From Pseudomonadota bacterium (GTDB lineage Bacteria; Pseudomonadota; Gammaproteobacteria; Berkiellales; Berkiellaceae): DNA of 64,000 bases. The notes beneath the pieces were generated by a model. It did no database searches and had not been told where the DNA came from. It saw only the letters and a list, made by a program, of their open reading frames with translations. Of the stretch, positions 8,062 through 18,075 are shown piece by piece; position 1 is the stretch's first letter; each line of letters starts with the position of its first letter. Made by a program: the position numbers and the translations under genes. Where the stretch lies: positions 24,748 through 88,747 of the forward strand of contig JAFECR010000009.1 in the NCBI GenBank assembly GCA_018242045.1. The letters run 5' to 3'.

Positions 8062-9558
8062 TTAAAAAGGAATGGGCGTTAATTTAGAAACCGGTTGAGT
8101 AGATTGCTTTAATGAGCGTGTGCGAGGCATTTCGTTCCAAGACGTTTCAACCATTAATTGACATATTTTATCCTCAAAAGATTTTAATGCAGCATTATCG
8201 TTTAATGATTGATTTATCATGATTGAAAACAAATATTGCGTACCATTATTGGCAGTAAAGTAGCCGGACAGAGCAGAGGTCCCTAAGGCACTGCCCGTTT
8301 TAGCAACAACCTTGCCCACCATATTCTTATTTTTCATGCGTTCAGCTAAGGTACCAGATTTTCCTGCGGTGCTTAAAGCTTCATAAAAAAAAGAAAACTG
8401 TGGATCATGATACATATGATAAAGCAATTGACTGACGTGCGAAGGGGAAAATAAATTATAGCGCGATTGACCAGAGCCATCGCTTAAATTGATATTGGAA
8501 AAATCCATTTGAAGGTCTTGTGCTAAAATTTCTTCAATAGCCTGGATGCCGACTTGAAAAGAACCTTGCCCCAAAAATGCGAGCCCTAAGGCTTTTGTTA
8601 AGCTTTCGGTGTAAAGGTTATTTGATTCGGATAATACTTGCCGTAATATGTTTTTTAACGGCAAAGAACGTTTTGTGACTAAGGCAGGGATCTCTTTAGG
8701 CGTTTTCATAAAAACCACTTCGCCTGCAAATTCAATTTGATTTTCTTTTAAAGATTGCAGGATAAGATTTTTAGCCATCAACTTAGGGTTATCCATCGCT
8801 AATTCAAAAACAGTGGGTGTTTTATTGATAGGCCAACAACCTGTTATTTTGACATCATTGTTTTTTACTTTAACGTTCAATTGGCAACTGTGCTCAGATT
8901 CATCTAAAGTGACAGCCGTGACATTGGTGGTTAAATTAAAAGGAGGGCTATCCTCTGTTCGTTCCATTTTAATTTTTTCATTGAGCGCTTCAGCTTTGTT
9001 GAGTTTTACTCTCATTTTATTGGTGTTTAAAATAATCGAAGTCACCGGCGCAGAATATGCCCAGGGAATGGAATCCCATGTCCAGCCTGGGGCATAAGGA
9101 ACATCGTCGAAAGACTTATCGTCGATGATCACTTGGCCTTTAATTTGATTAATGCCTTTGTCTTTCACTTGTTTAATAAGAGAAGTTAAATCATTTGCAC
9201 TTAAGGAAGGATCTCCTCTAAAAACGAAATAGAGGTTATCGTTTAGGGTTCCTTGGGCTATTTTATTTGTTAAAGCATGTATGGTTGTTTGATATTGAAA
9301 ATTAGGTCCAAAAAATTTCAATGCAGCAGCAGCAGTAAATAGTTTTGTATTACTTGCTGGATAAAAATTATCTTCCCCATGATATTCGAAAAGTATGTTT
9401 CCTGATTTGGGATCTTGGATAATTAACCCAATGGCGGTATTGGGTAAATATTGCTTTATCAGTTTGTCAAATTTTTCGGCGAATTTTTGGTCTTGAGCTT
9501 GTAAAGATGAGCTTAGCATGAGTGAAGTCAGGAAAAAGCATAAGGTATGTTTATTCAT
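8062..9558 (-). CDS. dacB: D-alanyl-D-alanine carboxypeptidase/endopeptidase, PBP4 type
   Basis: 498 residues with a signal peptide (MNKHTLCFFLTSLMLSSSLQAQ). It is a periplasmic penicillin-binding protein that trims or cleaves peptidoglycan cross-links. All three active-site boxes are present: S69-x-x-K72 in YPASNTKLF, SxN in SESNNLYTESL, and KTG in VVAKTGSALGTSALSG. The large insert between the first two boxes is typical of class C PBPs. Its ATG overlaps the stop of the MscS-like gene (ATGA), so the two are translationally coupled. The 104 bp downstream towards purU hold only a 34-codon open stretch of unknown meaning. Confidence 0.9.
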   Translation of the reverse strand: MNKHTLCFFLTSLMLSSSLQAQDQKFAEKFDKLIKQYLPNTAIGLIIQDPKSGNILFEYHGEDNFYPASNTKLFTAAAALKFFGPNFQYQTTIHALTNKIAQGTLNDNLYFVFRGDPSLSANDLTSLIKQVKDKGINQIKGQVIIDDKSFDDVPYAPGWTWDSIPWAYSAPVTSIILNTNKMRVKLNKAEALNEKIKMERTEDSPPFNLTTNVTAVTLDESEHSCQLNVKVKNNDVKITGCWPINKTPTVFELAMDNPKLMAKNLILQSLKENQIEFAGEVVFMKTPKEIPALVTKRSLPLKNILRQVLSESNNLYTESLTKALGLAFLGQGSFQVGIQAIEEILAQDLQMDFSNINLSDGSGQSRYNLFSPSHVSQLLYHMYHDPQFSFFYEALSTAGKSGTLAERMKNKNMVGKVVAKTGSALGTSALSGYFTANNGTQYLFSIMINQSLNDNAALKSFEDKICQLMVETSWNEMPRTRSLKQSTQPVSKLTPIPF

Positions 9559-10064
9559 GATCCAGGCCTATCAATAATGACAAATTGAGTTAATAAAGCA
9601 GAATTTGGCACAAGAATTTCTTTGGAATTCGTTAAAAGATGTGTATAACGTAAACTCATTTTAGTAACAACACCTTTGATATTCTGAATTTCTATTGTAT
9701 CGCCGATATGAAATGGCTGAAATAGTAGAACCAATATGCCAGCAAATAAGTTGGCAAACGCATCCTTACTTGCCAAGGTGATTGCGATACCTGAGACACC
9801 AAGGCTTGCCACTAAAGCAGAAACATTGACACCTGCAGAACCAAGTGCGGTGATGAGGCCAAGTAACAATATAGTTATTTTTGTAATAGTTTCAAAAACG
9901 AGAAACACAGGTTGTTTTTGCGCAGGGTTTTTATCTCTAATACGGTGAATAAGCTTTACAGCAAATTTAGCTAAGATCCAAAATATTAAGAAAATGATAA
10001 AAGCAATGAGAATGCTTGGCAAGGCTGCGAGAACGGGCTTCAACATTTCATTTATCATTATCAT
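9555..10064 (-). CDS. Short MscS-family mechanosensitive channel
   Basis: 169 residues, much shorter than E. coli MscS (286). An N-terminal transmembrane helix (LPSILIAFIIFLIFWILAKFAV), a second (TITKITILLLGLITALGSAG) and a glycine/alanine-rich pore helix (VASLGVSGIAITLASKDAFANLF) are followed by the beta domain (QPFHIGDTIEIQNIKGVV...ILVPNSALL). The C-terminal alpha/beta cage domain is absent. The stop overlaps the start of dacB and the start lies 39 bp after the MHS carrier, so it belongs to the four-gene run 12649-8062. A role in osmotic release or wall-stress response alongside dacB is inferred. Confidence 0.82.
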   Translation of the reverse strand: MIMINEMLKPVLAALPSILIAFIIFLIFWILAKFAVKLIHRIRDKNPAQKQPVFLVFETITKITILLLGLITALGSAGVNVSALVASLGVSGIAITLASKDAFANLFAGILVLLFQPFHIGDTIEIQNIKGVVTKMSLRYTHLLTNSKEILVPNSALLTQFVIIDRPGS

Positions 10065-10103
10065 ATATTGGTGCTTAAATGAGGTAATGTGGCACTAACA
10101 AAT

Positions 10104-11372
10104 TTAGTCTGTCAACTCTTTAAGGTGATAACCATAGACGAAAGACGTTGATCGTAACGTAATGCCTAGAATAACGTAAACAATCAGTGCGATCATAGAG
10201 ACATAAAAGCTCGGGCCTAAAAGCCAGTCATATCGAGTAACAAGCCATTGTGCAACTAAAGGGCCTGTGCCAGAAAATATAGCCGCAGAGACACTCCAAG
10301 CTAAAGAGATCCCTGTATAGCGTAATCCTTGTGGAAATTGATCGCACATGATTTTAACCATGGGGCCACAAACAATGGCATTGAAAATGCCATACAACAC
10401 CATTGCCAGCAGAATGTAGAAATAGTTGCCCGTTAAACAAAGCAGAAAAATGCAAGGTGCACCAACTATAATGAGTAATAAACCCCAACGATATTGGCGA
10501 TAGGGGCAAGTTTTATCGGCTATGTAACCAAGGATTGGGATCAAAAGACAAACAATAACTTCGCCAAAGATAGCAAAAAAACTGGCGTGGTGTGTTGGTA
10601 ACTTTACCTGCTGCTTAAGAAAAACCACGATATAAATGTTGCCAATATAAACGAAAATGCCCGTAAAAGCAGCAATCGCCGCCACACTAAGAAAAGCGCG
10701 CTTATGTTGCTTTAATACTTGTATTAAAGGGATGGGTAAGTTTACGACTGTTCTTTTTTGAGTTTCCGTCATGCCTCTTCTTAACCAAAACCCTAAAAAA
10801 CAACTGAGCCCCCCGAGTAGAAAAGGAACGCGCCATGCCCAAACTGGTGCTTGCGGTAAATTGGTGACAAACGCAGCAATGCCGCCAATAACCATACCGG
10901 CTGCTGCAGAAGCGCTTATCCAACTGCCAGCAAGTGAGGGATTGCTCGTTCCTATTTTTTCAACAAGATATATTCCGGCACCATTATATTCACCGCTGAT
11001 AGCAATACCTTGAAGCATTCTCATTAAAAGTAACAAGAGTGGTGCACTCATTCCAATTTGATAATAAGTTGGTAAACAACCAATACAAAATGTCGCAGCT
11101 CCCATCATAGAGAGTGAGCAAATTAAGGCGAGTTTTCGACCATAGCAATCGCCGATATGACCAAAAAGGATCGCCCCAAGTGGCCTCATCAGATAACCCA
11201 TGGCAAAGATCCCAAATGTTTTGAGGATCGCTATTTCAGGGTTATTCTCTGGAAAAAATAGGGCCGAGAGTGCAACGGCCATATAGCCATAAAAGGTATA
11301 TTCAGCCCATTCTAAAACAGTGCCAATGGAAATAGCACCAACAAGCCAAGATTGGGTAAAAGATTTTTTCAT
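10104..11372 (-). CDS. MFS transporter, metabolite:H+ symporter (ProP/MHS) type
   Basis: About 422 residues with 12 predicted membrane helices. GHIGDCYGRKLALI is the loop 2-3 signature, and RMLQGIAISGEYNGAGIYLVE is typical of the MHS subfamily, which takes up osmolytes or organic acids with protons. The start at 11372 is chosen because ATGA overlaps the stop of the upstream carrier gene; longer starts would run into that gene. Substrate unknown. Pairing two carriers in one transcript suggests uptake of related nutrients. Confidence 0.87.
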   Translation of the reverse strand: MKKSFTQSWLVGAISIGTVLEWAEYTFYGYMAVALSALFFPENNPEIAILKTFGIFAMGYLMRPLGAILFGHIGDCYGRKLALICSLSMMGAATFCIGCLPTYYQIGMSAPLLLLLMRMLQGIAISGEYNGAGIYLVEKIGTSNPSLAGSWISASAAAGMVIGGIAAFVTNLPQAPVWAWRVPFLLGGLSCFLGFWLRRGMTETQKRTVVNLPIPLIQVLKQHKRAFLSVAAIAAFTGIFVYIGNIYIVVFLKQQVKLPTHHASFFAIFGEVIVCLLIPILGYIADKTCPYRQYRWGLLLIIVGAPCIFLLCLTGNYFYILLAMVLYGIFNAIVCGPMVKIMCDQFPQGLRYTGISLAWSVSAAIFSGTGPLVAQWLVTRYDWLLGPSFYVSMIALIVYVILGITLRSTSFVYGYHLKELTD

Positions 11373-12649
11373 AAGGTTTCTTTTTGCGCTGTCAGTGTTT
11401 CTTTCGTAAATAAAGAACTCACTACCGCTAAGAATAAACAAAGGCTGATGATATAGGTCGCATTTTTGTAATCTTGCGCGTTATGCAGCAAATCGCCTAC
11501 TGCGGTAAAAGTAGGATGTTTTTGTGCACTCCAATCGAGCAACATGCCTAATATTGGCATTAAAGCTGCCCCCAACAACACCGAGAACATATTAGCAATG
11601 GCCATTGAAAAGCCACCTAATGATTTATCATGCAGTTCCCCTGCGGCAGTGTAGCTTGCTATAAGTCCTGTGTTAGTTAAGCCATAAATAAACATAATAA
11701 TTGAAATTAAGTATAAAGGAAGTGAAGGTACATAAAACACAATAGGTAATAATATAAAACCAAATAACGCCGATCCAATCATAACAGGGCGTCGGCCCAC
11801 ATGATCTGCCAGCCAGCCTGCAAGTGGCCCGCCTATTGCCCAACCAAAGAAAAGATAAGAGACCGCGCTTGAGGCTTGATAGGTATCAAGCTGGTGAATA
11901 TTTTTTAAGAATTCTTTGCCCCAAAATTCACCAAGAACATCGGTAGGCGCATAAATTAATCCGGCGTAAAGTGCATTGATCCAAGTGAATTTACTGAAGA
12001 TCACTTTTTTTAATTGAGAAAGGGAAATGGTGCTTTTGACTGGGGTAGTGGCTGTTACTTGATTTCCTTTAGGGCTATTTCTTACCACACTATAAATAAG
12101 AAGAGAAAGCACAAAAAACACAACACCATATAATCTAAAGGTGTCTTGCCAACCAATTTCATCGTTGAGAAATGGTACTAAGTGACCACCAAGGGCTGCA
12201 CCTACCATGCCTAGTGCTTGCGTAATACCTACGAGTAAAGCCAGTTTTCTTGCCTCAAACCACACGGTGATAAGCTTTAAGGCGCCAATAAAGGCAGTGG
12301 CAGAACAAAATCCAAGTAGGATCCGAGATATCATCGCAGAGCCAATAACTTCACTGTTTGCAAAGATGAAACTACTGACACTACAAATTAATACGGCAAT
12401 AGTGAGTAATAACCTTGAGCCAAAGCGATCTACTAAATATCCCACAGGCATCTGCATCAAAACATAAGGAATATAAAAAGATGTCCCAAGCAAGCCAAGC
12501 TCAAATTTGGTTGTCTCAAAAACAATCTGCAGCTCTTCACTGATGTGTCCTGGAGTCACCCTGACCACATAGTGAGAGAAAAAGAAAAAAGCAGCTAAGC
12601 CCCAAATGAACCAAGGGGTGAGAAAGGAAGTTTGTTTTTGCTGCGACAT
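11369..12649 (-). CDS. MFS transporter, paralogous to the carrier at 36809-38170
   Basis: 426 residues and 12 membrane helices. PVGYLVDRFGSRLLLTI (loop 2-3) and LADHVGRRPVMIGSALFG (loop 8-9) are standard MFS signatures. The N-terminal HYVVRVTPGHISEELQ closely parallels LLRITPGLMVPELQ in the 36.8-kb carrier, so the two are paralogues. Legionella and Coxiella relatives carry expanded families of such carriers, some (Pht) importing amino acids inside vacuoles; assignment to that group is inference. It is the first gene of the 12649-8062 run. 190 bp separate it from the divergent ankyrin protein gene. Confidence 0.85.
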   Translation of the reverse strand: MSQQKQTSFLTPWFIWGLAAFFFFSHYVVRVTPGHISEELQIVFETTKFELGLLGTSFYIPYVLMQMPVGYLVDRFGSRLLLTIAVLICSVSSFIFANSEVIGSAMISRILLGFCSATAFIGALKLITVWFEARKLALLVGITQALGMVGAALGGHLVPFLNDEIGWQDTFRLYGVVFFVLSLLIYSVVRNSPKGNQVTATTPVKSTISLSQLKKVIFSKFTWINALYAGLIYAPTDVLGEFWGKEFLKNIHQLDTYQASSAVSYLFFGWAIGGPLAGWLADHVGRRPVMIGSALFGFILLPIVFYVPSLPLYLISIIMFIYGLTNTGLIASYTAAGELHDKSLGGFSMAIANMFSVLLGAALMPILGMLLDWSAQKHPTFTAVGDLLHNAQDYKNATYIISLCLFLAVVSSLFTKETLTAQKETL

Positions 12650-12839
12650 GCTTTTCCATTAGATAAAAACAAACCCAGCAGTATAGATGAAAAAAGCGCA
12701 AAAAACATGCAGCAGTTGTTGTGTTACTTAGCTTTCTATGTTAGTTTAGTCTCCCAATCGGAAAAATATTTACAACGCTTAGATGTATGTTCACGCTTTT
12801 ATAAATTGAAAAGAATTTAGCTAATATGGGAGAAAAAAG

Positions 12840-15800
12840 GTGCTTGAAGCAATTCAAAAGAATGATCTTGAAGAAATTTGCGCTTTATTAAAAAAAGACA
12901 TTAATGTTGACAGCCACGAAGACAATGGTCAAAGACCATTGTCTTTAGCATTGGCTTTAGATAGAACTCAAATCATTAAGTTACTGATAAAGGCTAATGC
13001 CAATGTTAATTTTACCGATAATAATGGCAAAACTTTTTTTGAAAATTTAGAAGAAAAGCAAAATTACGATTTAATCAAAGTCGCTGTTGAAAAGGGAGCC
13101 GAAATTCCAAAAGAAAGTGAAATTTTAAAAATGGCAATAGATTCCAATGATCTAGAATTTGTTAAAATACTCATTGATAAAGGAATTGATCTTAACAAAT
13201 GCTTCGGAGAAATGTTTTCTATTTCCGAGAGAGCTTTTGAATATGCTTATACGATGGGTAAGTATGATATTGTTCTAACCCTACTTAAACACGACATTGA
13301 GCTTAAAGAGACGCGTTTAGTTCGCCAGACAATTAAGGATAAAAATCAGGATATTTTCGATGCTTTAATAACAAAGTTTAAAGAGATCCCTGAGGATATC
13401 TTAGACAGAGCAACTGACATGGCATGTGAGTTATTTGCTGTTGATAATTCTTACTATTTAGAGAAACTCGTGAATCAAATTGATATTGATAAAACGATGG
13501 GGTATGAAGAACAGACATTAGTTCATAAGGCCGCAAAATTAGGAAATTTAGATTTACTGGAATGTCTCGCAAAAAATAACGCAGATCTTACTATCTTAAA
13601 TAAATTCAAAGAACCACCTGCGCAGATAGCGCTGAAAAAAAATCACTTTGAATTTTATAAAAAAATCATGGATATAACGGCGGGTACTATTTGTGATCAA
13701 TCTTACGAGCCACCGCTGATAGAATTTTGTCGTTCAAATGACGTAAAAATGGTCAATGATATTCTGGCTAAAAAATGCCAAGTGAATTATGCAAATGTGA
13801 ATGGTGAGACAGCCTTACATATTGCTTGCACAAAAGGCAATATGAAAATTGTTGAAACACTCTTGGCTCATGGTGCCAATCCTTTTATGATGGATAAATC
13901 TAAAAAAACACCGCTAATGCTGGCTGCAGAAAATAAACACTTAGCGCTACAAATAAAGCTTTTTACCTATGCCATGCGTCTTGAAGATGTAAAGCAAATA
14001 CGTCAACTTGATCTTGCGAATAAATATCAACATAACTTAAAAAATATGTCAAAAATGATTATTCTTGGCATAGATGCAGAGCCTAGTTTTAAGCATTTAA
14101 AAAACTTAAAACTAAATCTAAACTATTCAAATTTTGAAGGTTATAGCAAAGATCATAAAGTTGAATGGGGTAAAAAGGGTGATGCATTGACGCTGACATA
14201 CAAAGGAGAGAATTATCCCATTGGATATAAAATACTTATTCCACCGCAAATGAAGAAAATCGATAAAGTGATCATAATCGCCTATGGTGGTAATACAAGT
14301 AAAAATCTGAATCAGCAACTGAATGTTATTTCAAAGGAGCAAAAATTATTTTATCACCTTGGCTATCCAGTCGTTGATCTTGTGTTACCGGATTCATTGA
14401 AAGATGAGTGCCCGTGGAAGATGAGCAAAAAACTACATAAGCTTATCCACGGCGCAATAAATGAATTTTTCAAAAGAATAAGCACAGAACCTGAAATGCT
14501 TCATCATGACTTTAAAGACGTTGGATTTGCCAATGCTGCTTATTTTTTATATGGAGGAAGTTTTGGTGGTAGAACGTCAATAAGACATAGTCAAATGTAT
14601 CCTGGTACTTTTAAAGGATATATTTCTCAAGAAGGTAATTTTGGACATTTTAATGATATGCCTATTGTGCCAGGCTACAATGGGGAATGGCGCGAATTTA
14701 AATTTTTAGATGTTTTGGCACCTCTTTCAAATATCCAAGACTGTAAAGACCCCATGCTAATATTGCAAAATCGTGACGATAATAATGTTAATATTGAAAC
14801 CACTTTAGGCTTTTATGAAGCATTAAAAAAACAAGGCAAAGAAAATTTAGCAAGATTAGTTTTTTTTGAAGAGGGCAATGGTACACCTGGAAAAGCCAAA
14901 ACGGAATTACACAATAAAGGCCATTTTTTCCCCAAAGATATCGATAGGTACATGGATGTTATTCGTGCTTTTATAGAAGGTACAAGCTATTTACCAGAAA
15001 TCCAAGAGCATGCCTATGAGATGCAAGCTCGCATGGTAGATCAGTTTTCTCGCCGTTACTTTGATTCAGATAGGTTTGTTTCTTTGGCATGTAAGCAATA
15101 TTATAATAATGCACAACACCAAAAAACTCAGCTAAACACACCGAGTTGGAATGACATATGGACAACGCAGTATAAACCGCTCGTTGTTGCATTGCGAGAG
15201 ATAGAAACACTTTGTGATAATCCTGTCTATTTAAACCAGTATTTGCAATATATTCAAGACAATCATTTACTCACCAAGCAAGTGCTTAAAAATGCTATAA
15301 ATGAACATGCTGGTGCTTTTAGGCAACTTTATCGCGAACTTAATAAATATGATGAAATTTCACTAGAAGAAATTACCGAAAATCCCTATATATTAGAGGC
15401 ATTTGAAGAAAAATTGTTAAATTGCACTTATACGGAATCTTTTTACAAAAGCTTTCTTCTGGAAAGTTTATTATTCAGCAATCCATCCCTTGTAATGCCA
15501 ATTGAAAAGAGTAAAGCGTGGAGTGTACAAAGATTAGAGCAAGAAGAGCCCATATTTAGAACTGCATTTGAAAATAGAATTATGCAAGGAAAAAAAATAA
15601 CGCAACGTGCTTGGTTGTGCCTTGCTAAAACAGCAAGAGAAAAATCTAAAGAAATGAGTGTCATGTTGCAAAATGAAGCAAGAAACATTGATACTTCAGA
15701 TCCGCAAGCTATTTACAAAATGTTTTTTAAGACAAATCAAGTATTGGTGCGAAATGTTTCTGAAGTAAAAGCCATACAGCAAGAAATGCTAAACGTATTA

Positions 15801-16385
15801 ACGCAAATGACCAAGCAGAACCTTAGTGAAATCGCCGCGAAAGATCAACATCTTAAAGTGTTAGCAGAGAAAGCGTTAAATAATCAGTTTCTTCAACTTA
15901 CCAATGAAGAATTTAATGCTATCGATGTGGTGATAAAGCAAAATACAAATAATGATTTTTTACTTCCCTTGTTGAGTTTGTGCCAAACAAAAATTACGGA
16001 TGATTTGGCTTGGATTAAATGTAATGAATATCTTGCTCAATGTCTGAAAAATAAAATATTACAACAGGAAGTTTTACAACAATCTATCGAAAAGCTCAAA
16101 AATAAGCATCCTTGTGTTAAAAATGTTAATGCGAGAAAATTTATTGATCATTTAAGAACAGGGATCAATTTGCAAGATCCATTAACACTGGATTCTCCTT
16201 TGCATAAAGCAATTGAGGAAAAGAATCTGGAACTCGTAAAGCTTTTAGTAGAAAATGGCGCTAATCATGATGTGAAGAACTTGAATGGAGAAAGTATACT
16301 TAATGCAGCGATGAGAGTTTGCAAAACCTATATACTTCCGTATATCTATCGTGAGACTATAATCAAAAAACAATTCACTCGTTAA
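12840..16385 (+). CDS. Giant ankyrin-alpha/beta hydrolase-ankyrin protein (candidate effector)
   Basis: 1181 residues from a GTG start preceded by gggagaaaaaag; the ATG at 12826 is in another frame and closes quickly. Residues 1-390 hold ankyrin repeats, clearest at GQRPLSLALALDRTQIIKLL and ETALHIACTKGNMKIVETLL. Residues about 450-700 are an alpha/beta hydrolase resembling prolyl-oligopeptidase-type domains: KVIIIAYGG, nucleophile elbow YGGSFGGRTS, Asp in LILQNRDDNNVN, His in ELHNKGHFF. Residues about 720-1110 are helical and unfamiliar. One ankyrin pair (SPLHKAIEEKNLELVKLLVENG) closes the protein. There is no signal peptide. Such architectures are typical of proteins delivered into eukaryotic hosts, but translocation is not shown here. 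Confidence 0.85.
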   Translation: MLEAIQKNDLEEICALLKKDINVDSHEDNGQRPLSLALALDRTQIIKLLIKANANVNFTDNNGKTFFENLEEKQNYDLIKVAVEKGAEIPKESEILKMAIDSNDLEFVKILIDKGIDLNKCFGEMFSISERAFEYAYTMGKYDIVLTLLKHDIELKETRLVRQTIKDKNQDIFDALITKFKEIPEDILDRATDMACELFAVDNSYYLEKLVNQIDIDKTMGYEEQTLVHKAAKLGNLDLLECLAKNNADLTILNKFKEPPAQIALKKNHFEFYKKIMDITAGTICDQSYEPPLIEFCRSNDVKMVNDILAKKCQVNYANVNGETALHIACTKGNMKIVETLLAHGANPFMMDKSKKTPLMLAAENKHLALQIKLFTYAMRLEDVKQIRQLDLANKYQHNLKNMSKMIILGIDAEPSFKHLKNLKLNLNYSNFEGYSKDHKVEWGKKGDALTLTYKGENYPIGYKILIPPQMKKIDKVIIIAYGGNTSKNLNQQLNVISKEQKLFYHLGYPVVDLVLPDSLKDECPWKMSKKLHKLIHGAINEFFKRISTEPEMLHHDFKDVGFANAAYFLYGGSFGGRTSIRHSQMYPGTFKGYISQEGNFGHFNDMPIVPGYNGEWREFKFLDVLAPLSNIQDCKDPMLILQNRDDNNVNIETTLGFYEALKKQGKENLARLVFFEEGNGTPGKAKTELHNKGHFFPKDIDRYMDVIRAFIEGTSYLPEIQEHAYEMQARMVDQFSRRYFDSDRFVSLACKQYYNNAQHQKTQLNTPSWNDIWTTQYKPLVVALREIETLCDNPVYLNQYLQYIQDNHLLTKQVLKNAINEHAGAFRQLYRELNKYDEISLEEITENPYILEAFEEKLLNCTYTESFYKSFLLESLLFSNPSLVMPIEKSKAWSVQRLEQEEPIFRTAFENRIMQGKKITQRAWLCLAKTAREKSKEMSVMLQNEARNIDTSDPQAIYKMFFKTNQVLVRNVSEVKAIQQEMLNVLTQMTKQNLSEIAAKDQHLKVLAEKALNNQFLQLTNEEFNAIDVVIKQNTNNDFLLPLLSLCQTKITDDLAWIKCNEYLAQCLKNKILQQEVLQQSIEKLKNKHPCVKNVNARKFIDHLRTGINLQDPLTLDSPLHKAIEEKNLELVKLLVENGANHDVKNLNGESILNAAMRVCKTYILPYIYRETIIKKQFTR

Positions 16386-16472
16386 GCAGGCGACAAAGCC
16401 TAAATTAAGTACATCCCATGGAGGGACTGTTACTATGGTGCGGACGGTAACCTATCAAATAGGTAGCCTGCT
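16385..16472. other. Structured junction between the ankyrin protein and glpD 3' ends
   Basis: Outer arms agcaggc (16385-16391) and gcctgct (16466-16472) are exact inverted repeats. Inside them lies a small perfect hairpin, acctat-caa-ataggt (16450-16464). The region spans both convergent stops, so it may act as a bidirectional transcript end without a T-run. The segment aggcgacaaagcctaaatt loosely resembles the loop of the dispersed stem-loop repeat. Confidence 0.35.
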
Positions 16473-17981
16473 ATTGTTTAAATTTACAATGTAGTCGCTT
16501 AATTGGTAGGATTGTTGTTCAGAAAAAACGTAGCTTAATTTTGTTCGCCGTTGCAAGATATCGTCAGCGGTTTTTGCCCATTCCTTTTGGATTAAATATA
16601 TAACTTCTTTTTCATACAAACCATGCCCTAAATCTTTGCCAAGATCATTTAGGGCTTTCGCATTTTCTAGTAAGGTGTAAGTAAAGGTACCATAGTTTTG
16701 AGCATAACGCTGGCATAGGGTTGGGGGTAACCAGTTAAATTCTTGTATTAGGTTTTGTGTAAATAATGGTAGATCCTTTTTTGGTATGTCGCCACCAGGT
16801 AAAGTGCATTGCGCTGTCCAGGCTTTGCCAATATGTGCAAAGAAAGGAGCTAAGCTGTTAACTACTTTCTCTGCCACCAAACGATAAGTGGTGAGTTTGC
16901 CTCCAAAAACATGCACAAGCGGCAATTTATTGTGTTCATCAACTTGTAATTCAAGTTTGTATCCTCTATTGATTGCGGCTAAAGTTGTGTTCTTATCATC
17001 CACAAGCGGTCTTAACCCAGACCAAGAACTTAAAATTTGCCGTAACGTTAACGGATGATGAAAATATTCGTTAACAATGCTGCAAAGATATTCTTTTTCA
17101 CTAAGATCAATTTGTACATTGTCTAATGCGCCCTCATAGTTCAGATCAGTGGTGCCAATAAGAGAATATTGTTGCAAATAAGGGATAACAAAAATAACTC
17201 TACCGTCTGTATGTTGTAAAATATAAGCTTGTTCGCCTTCATATAACTTTGGCACCAGTATATGACTGCCTTTTACTAAGCGAATGCGGTTACGACTTGG
17301 GATCTGGATCACTTGATTGATAACTTGCTCCACCCAGGGGCCCGCTGCATTAATGAGGGATCTTGCATAAACGGTATGCCTTTGATGAGTTATTGCATCT
17401 TCAAGCATGACTTGCCAAAATTGCTGGGTTCGTTGCGCTTTAAGGCATCGCATTCGAGTGATTAGTGTTGCGCCATATTGTTGCGCTCTTTGGGCATTAC
17501 TGATCACCAATCTGGCATCATCTGTAAAACAATCTGAGTAAATAAATCCTTTATGAATAGATGATTTTAAGGGATGAGGACTCGTAAAATGGATTACTTT
17601 CGAATGTGGCAAGGCGCCTGCGCCGAGAAAATCATATAAAAATAGTCCAGCTCTGAGCAGCCAAATAGATCTTGGAGATTGATGGATCGGCATAATAAAT
17701 TGCAAGGGTTTAATAAGATGAGGCGCGGATTTTAAGAGAATGGCTCTTTCATGCAAGGCGCTTTTAACTAAGGCAAAATCATAATATTCTAAATACCTTA
17801 AACCACCGTGAATTAATTTACTGCTTGCAGAAGAAGTACCACCCGCCAGATCGCCTTGATCGCACAATAATACCGAAAGCCCCCGACCTGCGGCATCGGC
17901 GGCTACCCCAACGCCATTGATGCCCCCGCCTATTACCATAACATCGTATGGTTCAGAGGTCTTTATTTGTGTCAATGACAT
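16455..17981 (-). CDS. glpD: Aerobic glycerol-3-phosphate dehydrogenase
   Basis: 508 residues (E. coli GlpD has 501). It is a membrane-associated flavoenzyme oxidising sn-glycerol-3-phosphate to dihydroxyacetone phosphate and passing electrons to the quinone pool. The FAD-binding motif GGGINGVGVAADAAGRG is at the N-terminus, followed by the family motif SSASSKLIHGGLRYLE. The region HVFGGKLTTYRLVAEKVV is the conserved C-terminal FAD contact. The start at 17981 follows ccaggagc, an excellent ribosome site, so the upstream ATG/TTG extension is rejected. No glpF/glpK genes are nearby. It is divergent from the M61 peptidase gene. Confidence 0.94.
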   Translation of the reverse strand: MSLTQIKTSEPYDVMVIGGGINGVGVAADAAGRGLSVLLCDQGDLAGGTSSASSKLIHGGLRYLEYYDFALVKSALHERAILLKSAPHLIKPLQFIMPIHQSPRSIWLLRAGLFLYDFLGAGALPHSKVIHFTSPHPLKSSIHKGFIYSDCFTDDARLVISNAQRAQQYGATLITRMRCLKAQRTQQFWQVMLEDAITHQRHTVYARSLINAAGPWVEQVINQVIQIPSRNRIRLVKGSHILVPKLYEGEQAYILQHTDGRVIFVIPYLQQYSLIGTTDLNYEGALDNVQIDLSEKEYLCSIVNEYFHHPLTLRQILSSWSGLRPLVDDKNTTLAAINRGYKLELQVDEHNKLPLVHVFGGKLTTYRLVAEKVVNSLAPFFAHIGKAWTAQCTLPGGDIPKKDLPLFTQNLIQEFNWLPPTLCQRYAQNYGTFTYTLLENAKALNDLGKDLGHGLYEKEVIYLIQKEWAKTADDILQRRTKLSYVFSEQQSYQLSDYIVNLNNSRLPI

Positions 17982-18075
17982 GCTCCTGGTTATCGAGTAT
18001 AAACTCAGCATAATATATAATTGGTGAATATTAAATTCTTTGTTTGTATACCAACAAACACATAGAGGATCTTAT

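Noticed and set aside
12632-12820. 62-codon plus-strand frame before the ankyrin protein
   Set aside because: It overlaps the start of the MFS gene on the other strand, has no ribosome site and no protein-like features.
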